Of a stretch of 64,000 nucleotides of DNA, positions 25,201 through 33,484 are shown in pieces. Location: the NCBI RefSeq assembly GCF_036327005.1, contig NZ_JAUGZK010000006.1:1-64000 (forward strand), given 5' to 3'. The DNA is from Alkalimonas mucilaginosa (GTDB lineage: Bacteria > Pseudomonadota > Gammaproteobacteria > Enterobacterales > Alteromonadaceae). The position numbers and the translations under genes were made by a program. How positions within the stretch are numbered: position 1 is the first letter of the stretch; every line of letters starts with the position of its first letter. The notes under the pieces are model-generated. The model was not told the DNA's origin. It searched no databases and was given only the letters and a program-made list of their open reading frames with translations.

Positions 25201-26808
25201 ATGAAAGTACGCGTTTTAACTGTTGTTGCGACCGCTCTATTAGCAGGTTGTGCTAGCACCAATCAACCGCAAACAGCGACCGAACCCGTCAGTAAAACGT
25301 CCCATGCGTCTTTCGACCAGGCTGCCAGTGCAGAGCTGATTGCCGCCAACTTGCTTACAGCCGCCAATCAGCAAGCCCCCACCGTCACGCCACTGGATCC
25401 AACCAAAGTCGATGATGTGTGGCAACGTATCCAACTGCAATTAACCTTTGAAGTGCCTGAGTACCGGGCTATTGCCGAGCAACGCAACTTTTTTGCCCGT
25501 AATCAGGCGTATCTGGATCGGGTTTCCACCCGGGCAGAGCCCTACCTGCATTATATTGTCGAGCAACTGGAAGCCCGCAATATGCCACTGGAGCTGGCCC
25601 TACTGCCTATCGTCGAAAGCGCCTTTGATCCCTTTGCTTACTCCCATGCCCGTGCTTCTGGCCTCTGGCAGTTTATGCCTGCCACCGGCAAGCGTTTTGG
25701 TTTGCAGCAAAACTTCTGGTATGACGGCCGCCGTGATGTGATTGAATCGACCCGCGCCGCTCTGGATTACTTGCAATACCTGCACGATCGCCTGGAAGGC
25801 GACTGGCTCAATGCCATTGCCGCCTACAACTCTGGTGAAGGCCGTTTGCTCCGGGCTATTCGGCACAATAAAAACCGCAATCTGCCAACCGACTTCTGGT
25901 CGCTCAGCTTACCGCGGGAGACCACCGCGTACGTACCAAAACTATTGGCGCTGGTAGACCTGGTGCGCCAGCCGGAAACCTACAATATTGCATGGCAACC
26001 AATCCCGAATCAGCGCCAAATCGGCATTGTCGAGGTTGGCCGTCAAATCGATTTGGCGGTGGCTGCCGAAATGGCAGGCCTTAGCCTGAATGAACTGCAT
26101 GCATTAAACCCGGCTTTTAATCAATGGGCCACGGATCCGGATGGCAGCCACCGGCTGGTATTGCCGCTGGATAACAAACCTCAATTCCGTGAACAACTGG
26201 CCAACACACCAACCGACCAGTGGTTAAGCTGGCAACGACACACCGTGGTCCGTGGTGACACCCTGGGCAAAATAGCACAGCAGTATCAGACTTCTGTGGC
26301 AGCTATTCAGCGGTTGAATGACATCAATGGCCATACCATTCGGATTGGCCAGCATTTGTTGGTACCGGTTTCTGCTAAAAATGCGGATGCCTACCAGCTA
26401 AGCCAGCCAGGACGCATTGCTCAGGCACAACAACGCACCAATCCGGAACAACGCATCCAGTACACGGTCAAACAGGGAGATACCCTGTGGGATATCAGTC
26501 GGGCACACCAGGTGAGTGTTAACGAACTGGCTCGTTGGAATGGCATGACCGCACGGGATACAATTCGGCCAGGCCAGCAATTGGTGATTGTGCAGGCACA
26601 AACCAGTTCGACTGCAGCAACGCAAGGCAGCCCCGGCGTAACCCGTACCATCAACTACCGGGTACGTCGTGGTGATTCATTGTCGCGCATTGCGCAACGC
26701 TACCGGGTTCAGGTAGCTGATATACTGAAGTGGAACCAACTAAGTATTGACCAACACCTGCAACCTGGGCAGCAACTTCGTTTGCTGGTTGATATTACTC
26801 AATCCTGA
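25201..26808 (+). CDS. mltD: Membrane-bound lytic murein transglycosylase D
   Basis: 535 residues. Lipoprotein signal peptide with lipobox LLAGC (Cys17). The SLT domain spans about 115-240, with catalytic Glu139 in LLPIVESAFDPFA and the family's ASGLWQFMPATGKRFGL and AIAAYNSGEGR motifs. Three LysM peptidoglycan-binding modules follow, at about 347-390, 421-464 and 486-530, each with the G-D-T/S-L core. It cleaves glycan strands to 1,6-anhydromuramyl products at the outer membrane. Those products are the source of the anhydroMurNAc used by AnmK, encoded elsewhere in this window. AGGA lies upstream of the ATG. Confidence 0.95.
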   Translation: MKVRVLTVVATALLAGCASTNQPQTATEPVSKTSHASFDQAASAELIAANLLTAANQQAPTVTPLDPTKVDDVWQRIQLQLTFEVPEYRAIAEQRNFFARNQAYLDRVSTRAEPYLHYIVEQLEARNMPLELALLPIVESAFDPFAYSHARASGLWQFMPATGKRFGLQQNFWYDGRRDVIESTRAALDYLQYLHDRLEGDWLNAIAAYNSGEGRLLRAIRHNKNRNLPTDFWSLSLPRETTAYVPKLLALVDLVRQPETYNIAWQPIPNQRQIGIVEVGRQIDLAVAAEMAGLSLNELHALNPAFNQWATDPDGSHRLVLPLDNKPQFREQLANTPTDQWLSWQRHTVVRGDTLGKIAQQYQTSVAAIQRLNDINGHTIRIGQHLLVPVSAKNADAYQLSQPGRIAQAQQRTNPEQRIQYTVKQGDTLWDISRAHQVSVNELARWNGMTARDTIRPGQQLVIVQAQTSSTAATQGSPGVTRTINYRVRRGDSLSRIAQRYRVQVADILKWNQLSIDQHLQPGQQLRLLVDITQS

Positions 26809-26823
26809 TAGCAAGGAGATCGG

Positions 26824-27303
26824 ATGAAAACTTTACTACTCAGCGCTCTGTTTGGGCTGGTACTGTGTTTCCCGGCTCAGGCTTATTTCGATGTACGTGG
26901 CAGCGGTGTAGTTCAGCTGCAAGACGGCAGCAGCCGGCTGATAGAGTTTGGCTTTACTTATACCCGGATTGATGGACGTCACACCTTTATTGCCGGCCCT
27001 CACAAGCTGGCAGTTCCTCAGGTACCACAAAAGTATTCCTTGTCCCTGGTGCTGCACAACAACGAGGCGGTTTGGGTCACTGATTTTGCCGACGCGCCGC
27101 TGCTGGGGTTTGAGTTTAAAATTGCCGGCCATCAACTCAAACTATACCAGGAAGACGGCTTGCGCATGCCCGGCAGTTTTGTGATTGAGATTGATGGGGT
27201 GCGGCATCATTTTAGCCGCAACATTGGGCAGATTGATTTTACTTTCGATGATACCGGTATTACCGGGGTCGAACCCAAAAGCTTGTTACGTCCCCGCCAG
27301 TAA
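26824..27303 (+). CDS. Secreted protein of unknown function downstream of mltD
   Basis: 159 residues with a clear signal peptide (1-20, ending PAQA). The mature part looks like an all-beta fold: alternating hydrophobic strands such as YSLSLVLHNNEAVWV, GFEFKIAGHQLKLYQ and GSFVIEIDGVRHHFS. No family is recognised and there are no cysteines in the mature region. It follows mltD by 15 bases with GGAGATCGG before the ATG, so it is probably co-transcribed and periplasmic. It ends 17 bases from the convergent small membrane protein gene. A role in envelope maintenance is only a guess from position. Confidence 0.7.
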   Translation: MKTLLLSALFGLVLCFPAQAYFDVRGSGVVQLQDGSSRLIEFGFTYTRIDGRHTFIAGPHKLAVPQVPQKYSLSLVLHNNEAVWVTDFADAPLLGFEFKIAGHQLKLYQEDGLRMPGSFVIEIDGVRHHFSRNIGQIDFTFDDTGITGVEPKSLLRPRQ

Positions 27304-27320
27304 GCACCACACGACAGTGG

Positions 27321-27545
27321 TCAATGCTTGGGCTCTGGCTGCAGCTGCAATCTTGGGATGGTGCCCCAGAGCACACACAGCAGGGGCGCCAGCCAGTGAA
27401 ACCACCAATGAAAAGAGACACTGAACCCCTGCCACCAGGCGTACCCAACCGCCAGCCACTGCAAAGCAATGCCTGCAGCCCCAATCAAAAATAATGACCG
27501 GTTCAGCCAGCGTTTTGGAAAGCAGGGGATCCAGTTACTGCGCAT
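27321..27545 (-). CDS. Small two-helix membrane protein downstream of maiA
   Basis: 74 residues, not recognised. Two tryptophan-rich hydrophobic segments (about 18-38 and 46-65) separated by a short loop, with a basic N-terminus, suggest a small inner-membrane protein with both ends inside. The ATG at 27545 overlaps the maiA stop by 11 bases, which supports translational coupling, and the reading frame fills the space to the convergent gene. There is no known link to tyrosine degradation. It might be a chance frame, but hydrophobic pattern and overlap make a real gene more likely than not. Confidence 0.55.
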   Translation of the reverse strand: MRSNWIPCFPKRWLNRSLFLIGAAGIALQWLAVGYAWWQGFSVSFHWWFHWLAPLLCVLWGTIPRLQLQPEPKH

Positions 27546-28173
27546 CGGCTTGTGCTTCCGGTGCTGCCCCGGCGAAGGCTGCCAGGCTGTTGCAGTGCTG
27601 ATAGATGGCCTGAATGGTCGGGTATGGCGTCATATCCAGCCCAAAGCGCAGCGCGTTGTAGACTTGCGGCACCAGGCAGATATCCGCCAGGCTGACGGCA
27701 TCACCAAAGCAACAGCAGCCGGCACTTTGTTGCAAACGCTGCTCTAAGGCCTGAAAGCCGGTATTCAACCAATGATGGATCCAGGCGGTTTTTTGCTGTT
27801 CGGTAAGCTGCAACGGGCCGGTCAGATACTGCAGCACCCGCAAGTTATTCAGTGGGTGGATATCGCAGGCGATATCCAGCGCCATCGCCCGCACCAGGGC
27901 GGCCTGCTGAGGCTCTGCCGGCAATAGAGCAGGCTCTGGCTGCACGGCATCCAGGTACTCAACAATAGCCAGCGACTGATTCAGTGTCAGCTCGTTATCG
28001 ACCAAAGTGGGCACCAGCTCAGCCGGGTTCAGTTCCTGATAGCTCGCTTGATGCTGCTGACCACCGTCCTTTACCAGATGCACCGGAATGGACTCGTATG
28101 CCATGCCTTTAAGCGCCAGAGCAATGCGCACCCGGTAAGCCGCCGAGGATCGCCAGTAACCATAAAGTTTCAT
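27535..28173 (-). CDS. maiA: Maleylacetoacetate isomerase
   Basis: 212 residues from the ATG at 28173 (AAAGGAA upstream); a start at 28197 would lie in the terminator-like hairpin. It is a zeta-class glutathione transferase: KLYGYWRSSAAYRVRIALALKG holds the catalytic Ser-Ser pair, LVPTLVD and LNQSLAIVEYLD form the glutathione site, and the C-terminal helical domain begins near residue 85. It isomerises 4-maleylacetoacetate to 4-fumarylacetoacetate using glutathione, and is the last catabolic gene in the hppD-hmgA-fahA-maiA series. Confidence 0.94.
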   Translation of the reverse strand: MKLYGYWRSSAAYRVRIALALKGMAYESIPVHLVKDGGQQHQASYQELNPAELVPTLVDNELTLNQSLAIVEYLDAVQPEPALLPAEPQQAALVRAMALDIACDIHPLNNLRVLQYLTGPLQLTEQQKTAWIHHWLNTGFQALEQRLQQSAGCCCFGDAVSLADICLVPQVYNALRFGLDMTPYPTIQAIYQHCNSLAAFAGAAPEAQADAQ

Positions 28174-28194
28174 CGATTCATTGTTCCTTTGATA

Positions 28195-28222
28195 CAAAAA
28201 GAGCTGCCACAGCAGCTCTTTC
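28195..28222 (-). terminator. Hairpin with U-run between fahA and maiA
   Basis: On the minus strand GAGCTGC-TGTG-GCAGCTC, extended by AAA/TTT pairs, is followed by TTTTTG. This is a convincing intrinsic terminator placed between two genes of one pathway, so maiA and the small membrane gene may be expressed less than hppD-hmgA-fahA, or from their own promoter. Confidence 0.75.
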
Positions 28223-28249
28223 CTTAATTAATGCACACTGCCAAAGGCA

Positions 28250-29272
28250 TTAGCCCTGATAGCGATACTCTACCACTTGCTGGTCGATGGCACCAAAGAT
28301 ACTTTGGCCCTGCTGATCCAGCATTTCAATGCGAATACGATCGCCAAAGCGCATAAAGCTGGTACCCGGTTTGCCATCACGGATGGTTTCAATCATACGG
28401 ATTTCAGCGATGCAGCTATAACCGACCCCGCCTTCGGCAATGGCAGTACCATACTCAGTGCCTTGCTTATTCGATACGGTACCGGAACCAATAATGGTAC
28501 CAGCACAAAGCGGCCGGGTGCGGGCAGCATGCGCAATCAGTTGGCCAAAATCAAAGGTCATATCGACACCGGCATTAGGTTTACCAAAGGCTTCGCCATT
28601 GTAGGTGGACAATAGCGGCAGGTGCAACTTGGCATCCTGCCAGACGCCTTCCAGCTCATCCAGGGTAACCGCCACCGGGCTAAAGCTGGACGATGGCTTG
28701 GACTGATAAAAACCAAACCCTTTGCCCAGCTCATTCGGGATCAAGCCCCGCAAGGACACATCATTGACCAGCATCACCAGACGGATGCGATCGCGCGCCT
28801 GCTCTGCCGGCATGCCCATGGCGACATCGTCGGTAATCACGGCGATTTCACCTTCGAAATCAATGCCAAAATCTTCACTGGCCACTTCAATCGGTGCATA
28901 AGGCGCTAAAAACGCATCGGAGCCGCCCTGATACATCAGCGGATCGGTCCAGAAGCTGGGTGGCATCTCGGCATTACGGGCTTTACGCACCAGCTCGACA
29001 TGATTGACATAAGCGCTGCCATCGGCCCAGTGATAGGCACGTGGCAATGGCGATGCGCACTGCGTTTGTTCAAACGGCTGGCTGCCCTGCACGGTGCCGG
29101 CATTCAGCGCCTGATAGACTTCCTCTGCCTGCGGTGCTTTTTCCGACCAGTTATCCAACAACTGTTGCAAGGTGGTCGCGATCTGTGGGATAGCGACACA
29201 ACGGGTTAAATCACGGCTTACCAGCACCAGCTGACCATCACGGCCGCCGGTCTTTAATGTTGCAAATTTCAT
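28250..29272 (-). CDS. fahA: Fumarylacetoacetase (fumarylacetoacetate hydrolase family)
   Basis: 340 residues, the length of the shorter bacterial fumarylacetoacetase group rather than the roughly 420-residue animal type. The FAH-family metal site is seen in FGIDFEGEIAVITDDVAMG (acidic ligands), followed by the NDVSLR motif and the ARTRPLCAGTIIGSGTVSN segment. It cleaves 4-fumarylacetoacetate to fumarate and acetoacetate, the last step of tyrosine degradation. AAGGATTAATA precedes the ATG. It is 55 bases after hmgA in the same direction. The neighbouring genes make the substrate assignment firm. Confidence 0.93.
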   Translation of the reverse strand: MKFATLKTGGRDGQLVLVSRDLTRCVAIPQIATTLQQLLDNWSEKAPQAEEVYQALNAGTVQGSQPFEQTQCASPLPRAYHWADGSAYVNHVELVRKARNAEMPPSFWTDPLMYQGGSDAFLAPYAPIEVASEDFGIDFEGEIAVITDDVAMGMPAEQARDRIRLVMLVNDVSLRGLIPNELGKGFGFYQSKPSSSFSPVAVTLDELEGVWQDAKLHLPLLSTYNGEAFGKPNAGVDMTFDFGQLIAHAARTRPLCAGTIIGSGTVSNKQGTEYGTAIAEGGVGYSCIAEIRMIETIRDGKPGTSFMRFGDRIRIEMLDQQGQSIFGAIDQQVVEYRYQG

Positions 29273-29327
29273 TATTAATCCTTGTACTGCAGCACTCTTT
29301 AATCAGTGCCCAAATCAGATGCCCAAA

Positions 29328-30458
29328 TTATGTAACCTGCCAGCTGTTAACGTAGGCCGGGTTCTCGGTCGCAAGCGCTGCTTCGCCAATCTCCAGCGCA
29401 TCACGGGTATCCAGCATCACCGCCACTTCATCGGTAAATTTCTTCCGGTACTCCTGGCCAGCCTGAAAGGCTTTCGGATGCGGGCCATGGGTAAAACCGG
29501 CCGGATGGAAGGTGACCATGCCCTTTTCGATATTATCGCGGCTGAAGAAATCACCGGCATGGTAAAACAGCACTTCATCGTAATCGTCGTTGTTGTGGTA
29601 AAAAGGTACCTTCAAAGCACCCGGATCGCTTTCAATCGGCCGGGGTACAAAGGTACAGACCACAAAACGCTGCGCCACAAAGGTGGTGTGCGCCGATGGC
29701 GGTAAATGATAACGATGACTCATCAGTGGCCGGATATCCCGCCAGTTGATCCGCATCACCGCCAAATCGCCGTGCCAGCCAATGGCATCCAGCGGGTTGT
29801 AGGGGTAGGTCACTACCGAGGTCTGACCGTGACGCTTGATCTGCACCTGCCAACTCTGCTCTGAGTACTGCGCTTTGAAGGCCTCATTGATTTTTGGCGT
29901 ATCCAGCATGGCCGGGTCAAAAATCGCATGGTTCCCCACCAGGCCTTTTTCCGGCAGCTGGTAGGAGTCGTTGGTGGCTTCAATCATCAGCAGCAACATG
30001 GGGCTTTTGGGCTCCAGCCGCCACATGGTACTGCGTGGGATCACCACGTAATCGCCTTCGACAATTTCCAGATGGCCATAGTCGCAGTAGAGATCAGCAC
30101 TGCCTTCGTGCACAAACAACAGCTCATCGCCGTCGGCATTGCGCACCAGATAGGGCATCTTCTCCTGAACACGCCAGGTGCGCATTTTGCAGTGAGCATT
30201 GTGCAGCAACAAAGGCACCTGCCAGGGCGACTCCACCTGATTTTCAGTGAGCTGGTTTAAATCGAACAAGCGGGGGCGCAAAGGCCCCTGCCAATCGCTC
30301 CAGCCGGTTGGGGCATGGCGGTGATGGAAATGTGTAGCCGGACCAAAAAAACCACTACGACCGGTTTCACGCTCATAAATCGCTTGTTCCGGGAAGTCGG
30401 CATGTGCCTGACGCGACACATCACCTTCCCGCAGTGGAAAAGAGGCCCATTTACGCAT
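29328..30458 (-). CDS. hmgA: Homogentisate 1,2-dioxygenase, short form
   Basis: 376 residues, shorter than the about 430-residue enzyme of pseudomonads. It opens the homogentisate ring to maleylacetoacetate using Fe(II) and O2. The cupin iron site is recognisable: NNDDYDEVLFYHAGDFF (Glu and nearby His) and the FHPAGFTHGPHPKAF region (His ligands). An upstream cupin domain has LLFVHEGSADLYCDYG and GDYVVIPRSTMWRL. The ATG lies within the last eight bases of hppD, so the two are translationally coupled. The size difference comes mostly from a short N-terminus, as in other marine gammaproteobacteria; it does not look truncated. Confidence 0.92.
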   Translation of the reverse strand: MRKWASFPLREGDVSRQAHADFPEQAIYERETGRSGFFGPATHFHHRHAPTGWSDWQGPLRPRLFDLNQLTENQVESPWQVPLLLHNAHCKMRTWRVQEKMPYLVRNADGDELLFVHEGSADLYCDYGHLEIVEGDYVVIPRSTMWRLEPKSPMLLLMIEATNDSYQLPEKGLVGNHAIFDPAMLDTPKINEAFKAQYSEQSWQVQIKRHGQTSVVTYPYNPLDAIGWHGDLAVMRINWRDIRPLMSHRYHLPPSAHTTFVAQRFVVCTFVPRPIESDPGALKVPFYHNNDDYDEVLFYHAGDFFSRDNIEKGMVTFHPAGFTHGPHPKAFQAGQEYRKKFTDEVAVMLDTRDALEIGEAALATENPAYVNSWQVT

Positions 30459-31524
30459 TCGCTAACACTCCACGCTGGATTTGATCTTCTTCAATGGACT
30501 CGAACAGGGCTTTAAAGTTGCCCTCACCGAAGCCTTCATTGCCTTTACGCTGAATGATTTCAAAGAAGACCGGACCAATCACGGTTTTGGTAAAGATCTG
30601 CAGCAAAATACCGTCTTTCATCGGTGCGCCATCGATCAGAATACGCAGCTCGCGCAGTTGATCCAAATCTTCCTCGTGCCCTTCGACCCGGCTGTTTACT
30701 TTGTCGTAGTAGGTATCTGGCGTCGGCATAAAGTCCATACCACGCTCACGCAGGGTACGTACTGTCTGATAAATATCTTCGGTCGTCAGGGCGATGTGCT
30801 GAATGCCTTCGCCATTGTACTCGCGCAAGAATTCTTCGATCTGTGATTTATCGTCCGATGACTCGTTGATTGGTATACGGATTTTGCCACAAGGCGCGGT
30901 CATGGCGCGGGATACCAGGCCGGTGAGCTTGCCTTCGATATCAAAGTAACGGATCTCGCGGAAGTTACCAATCTTCTCGTAAAAACCAGACCAGACATTC
31001 ATGTTGCCGCGCATCACATTGTGCGTTAAATGATCCAGTACTTCCAGGCCAACACCATGCTTGGCCATCTCGGTTTGCCAGTTGTCGTAGTATTTAAAGT
31101 CGATGTCGTACACCGAAGAGGCGCCGTAACGATCAACAAAATACAGCAGGCTGCTGCCAATACCGTACACAGCCGGAATATTCAGCTCCATCGGGCCGAT
31201 CTGGTTTTGGTAGGCTTTGGCACCATTGGCAATTGCATGCTGCAGCGCTTTGGCAGCATCCTGCACCCGGAATGCCATGGCGCACACACTTGGGCCATGC
31301 TTGCGGGCAAATTCTTCCGCCTGCGAGTTCGGCTGCGCATTGATGATAAAGTTGATATCCCCCTGCTTGTACAGCCAGGCCTCTTTCGAGCGATGTTTGG
31401 CGACCTCAGTAAACCCAAGACCATGAAACAAATCTTTCAGCTTTTGAATCCCCTGTGCATCAGCGGCGGTGTATTCAACAAACTCGAAACCATCGGTACC
31501 TAAAGGGTTATACACGTCTTGCAT
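30451..31524 (-). CDS. hppD: 4-hydroxyphenylpyruvate dioxygenase
   Basis: 357 residues, standard for bacterial HPPD. It turns 4-hydroxyphenylpyruvate into homogentisate with loss of CO2. Two vicinal-oxygen-chelate domains are present; the C-terminal catalytic one has GLEVLDHLTHNV (first His), GIQHIALTTEDI (second His), and GPVFFEIIQRKGNEGFGEGNFKAL (Glu ligand and the conserved C-terminal motif). GGAG precedes the ATG. It is the first gene of the catabolic operon; a TyrR-box-like palindrome lies about 140 bases upstream. Confidence 0.96.
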   Translation of the reverse strand: MQDVYNPLGTDGFEFVEYTAADAQGIQKLKDLFHGLGFTEVAKHRSKEAWLYKQGDINFIINAQPNSQAEEFARKHGPSVCAMAFRVQDAAKALQHAIANGAKAYQNQIGPMELNIPAVYGIGSSLLYFVDRYGASSVYDIDFKYYDNWQTEMAKHGVGLEVLDHLTHNVMRGNMNVWSGFYEKIGNFREIRYFDIEGKLTGLVSRAMTAPCGKIRIPINESSDDKSQIEEFLREYNGEGIQHIALTTEDIYQTVRTLRERGMDFMPTPDTYYDKVNSRVEGHEEDLDQLRELRILIDGAPMKDGILLQIFTKTVIGPVFFEIIQRKGNEGFGEGNFKALFESIEEDQIQRGVLANA

Positions 31525-31662
31525 GCGACATCTCCACGATCTAATTATGCTAATTATGCCCAGCCTCTATAGCCTGGCTGCGGTTGGCGCTATCTTGCTT
31601 TAGTTTGACCAGAATGAACATCCACTGTCATTTTTGCTGGCATCAAAGCGGCCGCCAAAAAT

Positions 31663-31680
31663 CGTAAAGAAATAAGTACA
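31663..31680. promoter_or_regulatory. Putative TyrR box upstream of hppD
   Basis: The 18-base element CGTAAA-N6-AGTACA matches 9 of 12 specified positions of the TyrR box TGTAAA-N6-TTTACA and keeps the critical G and C at positions 2 and 17. It lies in the 246-base gap between hppD and tyrR, which otherwise contains only the hairpin at 31715-31740 and a tandem CATAATTAG near the hppD start. Confidence 0.55.
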
Positions 31681-31714
31681 ATGCAGGATTTTACGGGGTA
31701 TTCAGCAGCTAACA

Positions 31715-31740
31715 GCCACCAGCCAGCCTGGGCTGGTGGC
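31715..31740 (-). terminator. Strong hairpin after tyrR
   Basis: GCCACCAGCC and GGCTGGTGGC, ten base pairs with a six-base loop, lie 30 bases after the tyrR stop. There is no uridine run on the minus strand (TGTTAGC follows), so termination by this hairpin alone is uncertain. Confidence 0.5.
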
Positions 31741-31770
31741 TCGGAGTATCGTTTTACGCACAAAGTGGCA

Positions 31771-33333
31771 TTAAATTTTTACAGTCTTGCGATTTATGCC
31801 GTAATCACGCAGTTTATTCGCCACCGCGGTATGGCTAAGCCCCAGCTTTTTTGCCAGTTGCCGTGAGCTGGGGTACGCCGGGTACAACTTGCGCAGCAAG
31901 CTGGCTTCAAAGCGTTTGACCGCTTCATCCAGGGTGCCATCAAAGTCCTGCTCCAGGTAGCCAAAATCACTGGTAAAACTGGGCAACTGCAGGTGTTCTT
32001 TATCCAGTTGATACCCTTCCAGCAGTGTGACAGCGCGGTACAACGCATTCTCCAACTGGCGCACATTGCCTGGCCAGGGGTAGCTTTGCAAAAACTGCAC
32101 ACAACTATCGCTGAGCTTGGGTGCTTTACGCCCCAGCCTGGCGGCAAAACGGGCAACAAAATGTTCGGTCAGCGGCACGATATCCTGCTTGCGCTCGCGC
32201 AGCGCCGGCAAGGCCAGCGTGAACACATTGAGCCGGTAATACAGATCTTCGCGGAACTTGCCTTCCTGCACCATGGCTGGTAGGTCTTTTTGCGTGGTAC
32301 AAATAACCCGCACATCGACTTTCACCTCGTTTTCATCGGCGACACGGCGAAAGGAGCCATCCTGCAAAAAACGCAGCAACTTGGTTTGCAGCTCACGCGA
32401 CATCTCGCCGACTTCATCCAGGAACACGATGCCGCCATTGGCCTGTTCAAAAATGCCTTTTTTGCCCACAGTGGAACCGGCAAAGGCATTAGGGCCATAG
32501 CCAAACAGCTCAGACTCGGCCACATTATCCGGCATCGAGGCACAGTTCACCGCTAAAAAGGGTTTGCCTGCCCGGCTACCGGCAGCATGGCAAGCCCGCG
32601 CCAGCAGCTCTTTGCCGGTACCGGTTTCGCCGGTGATCAACAAAGGCCCATCCAGCAGCGCCATTTTCTTGGCTTCACGAATGACTTTCCGCATTTGCGG
32701 GCTGTTCGCTTGCAGTGTCTGAAAGCTTTCCTGATTGCCCTTGTTAAAGGCGAGCATATGTTGGCCCAACCGGCTTTCCGATTTCAGGTTGATGACCGCA
32801 CCGGCCAGCACCTCATGGCCGCTTTCATCCGGTACCATCACCGGCAATAAGTCCGCAATAAAGTGCTTGCCCTGGATCTCCACCCGCCGGGTTTGCGCAA
32901 GCACATCATCGCTTTCCAGCCAGCGCAGAAAGTTAAAGCCCTTAACCAGATTTGGCAGTTGCTCTTCTTTGATAGCCTGGCGCTCCACTCCCAGCGCATC
33001 CAACGCGGCATCATTGATCACACTGACCTGCGCCTTGGTATCAATACCAATAATGCCATCCGGCAGTGTTTTTAACAGCGTAGTCAGTTCGTTTTGATGG
33101 CGCTCGGATGGCATAAAAGCCGTGGTTTTGACATCCGCCACACCTGGGATGCGCCGCATCTTGGCCATCAGCTCCTGAAACTGTTCAAAATGAATGCTGG
33201 GAAACGAGACAAACATGCGGCTGGAGGCAGCATCGACTTCGATGCCACGTAAGTCCAGCTGATAGCTAACCAGAATATTCAGAATTTCCTGTGCAATCCC
33301 TAACCGGTCCTGACAATGTATTTCAAGGCGCAT
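31771..33333 (-). CDS. tyrR: TyrR-type aromatic amino-acid regulator
   Basis: 520 residues, near the 513 of E. coli TyrR. Domain order: ACT domain 1-72 (MRLEIHCQDRLGIAQEIL), PAS domain about 80-185, AAA+ domain from about 205 with Walker A GETGTGKE (235-242) and Walker B GIVFLDE (301-307), and a C-terminal helix-turn-helix (SSRQLAKKLGLSHTAVANKLRDYG). Where sigma-54 activators have GAFTGA this protein has NAFAGS (282-287), as expected for TyrR, which works with sigma-70. It should sense Tyr/Phe/Trp and control hppD and phhA. It is divergent from the symporter gene, with a TyrR box between. Confidence 0.93.
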   Translation of the reverse strand: MRLEIHCQDRLGIAQEILNILVSYQLDLRGIEVDAASSRMFVSFPSIHFEQFQELMAKMRRIPGVADVKTTAFMPSERHQNELTTLLKTLPDGIIGIDTKAQVSVINDAALDALGVERQAIKEEQLPNLVKGFNFLRWLESDDVLAQTRRVEIQGKHFIADLLPVMVPDESGHEVLAGAVINLKSESRLGQHMLAFNKGNQESFQTLQANSPQMRKVIREAKKMALLDGPLLITGETGTGKELLARACHAAGSRAGKPFLAVNCASMPDNVAESELFGYGPNAFAGSTVGKKGIFEQANGGIVFLDEVGEMSRELQTKLLRFLQDGSFRRVADENEVKVDVRVICTTQKDLPAMVQEGKFREDLYYRLNVFTLALPALRERKQDIVPLTEHFVARFAARLGRKAPKLSDSCVQFLQSYPWPGNVRQLENALYRAVTLLEGYQLDKEHLQLPSFTSDFGYLEQDFDGTLDEAVKRFEASLLRKLYPAYPSSRQLAKKLGLSHTAVANKLRDYGINRKTVKI

Positions 33334-33406
33334 AGCGATGATGTAACCTCATGCTTAATCAGTTGCAGCATCATACGACAAAGCCCTTCAATTAGACCAG
33401 ATTTTT

Positions 33407-33424
33407 TGTAAAGAATTATGAACA
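33407..33424. promoter_or_regulatory. Putative TyrR box between tyrR and the symporter gene
   Basis: TGTAAA-N6-TGAACA matches 10 of 12 specified positions of TGTAAA-N6-TTTACA, with both the G at 2 and C at 17. It is 74 bases upstream of the tyrR start and 61 upstream of the symporter start, so it could serve tyrR autoregulation, the transporter, or both. Confidence 0.55.
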
Positions 33425-33484
33425 TCTTGTCTTAACAGACATGCTTTGTCATAGTAACGGCAACGAAGTGCTGCTAAGGTCATT

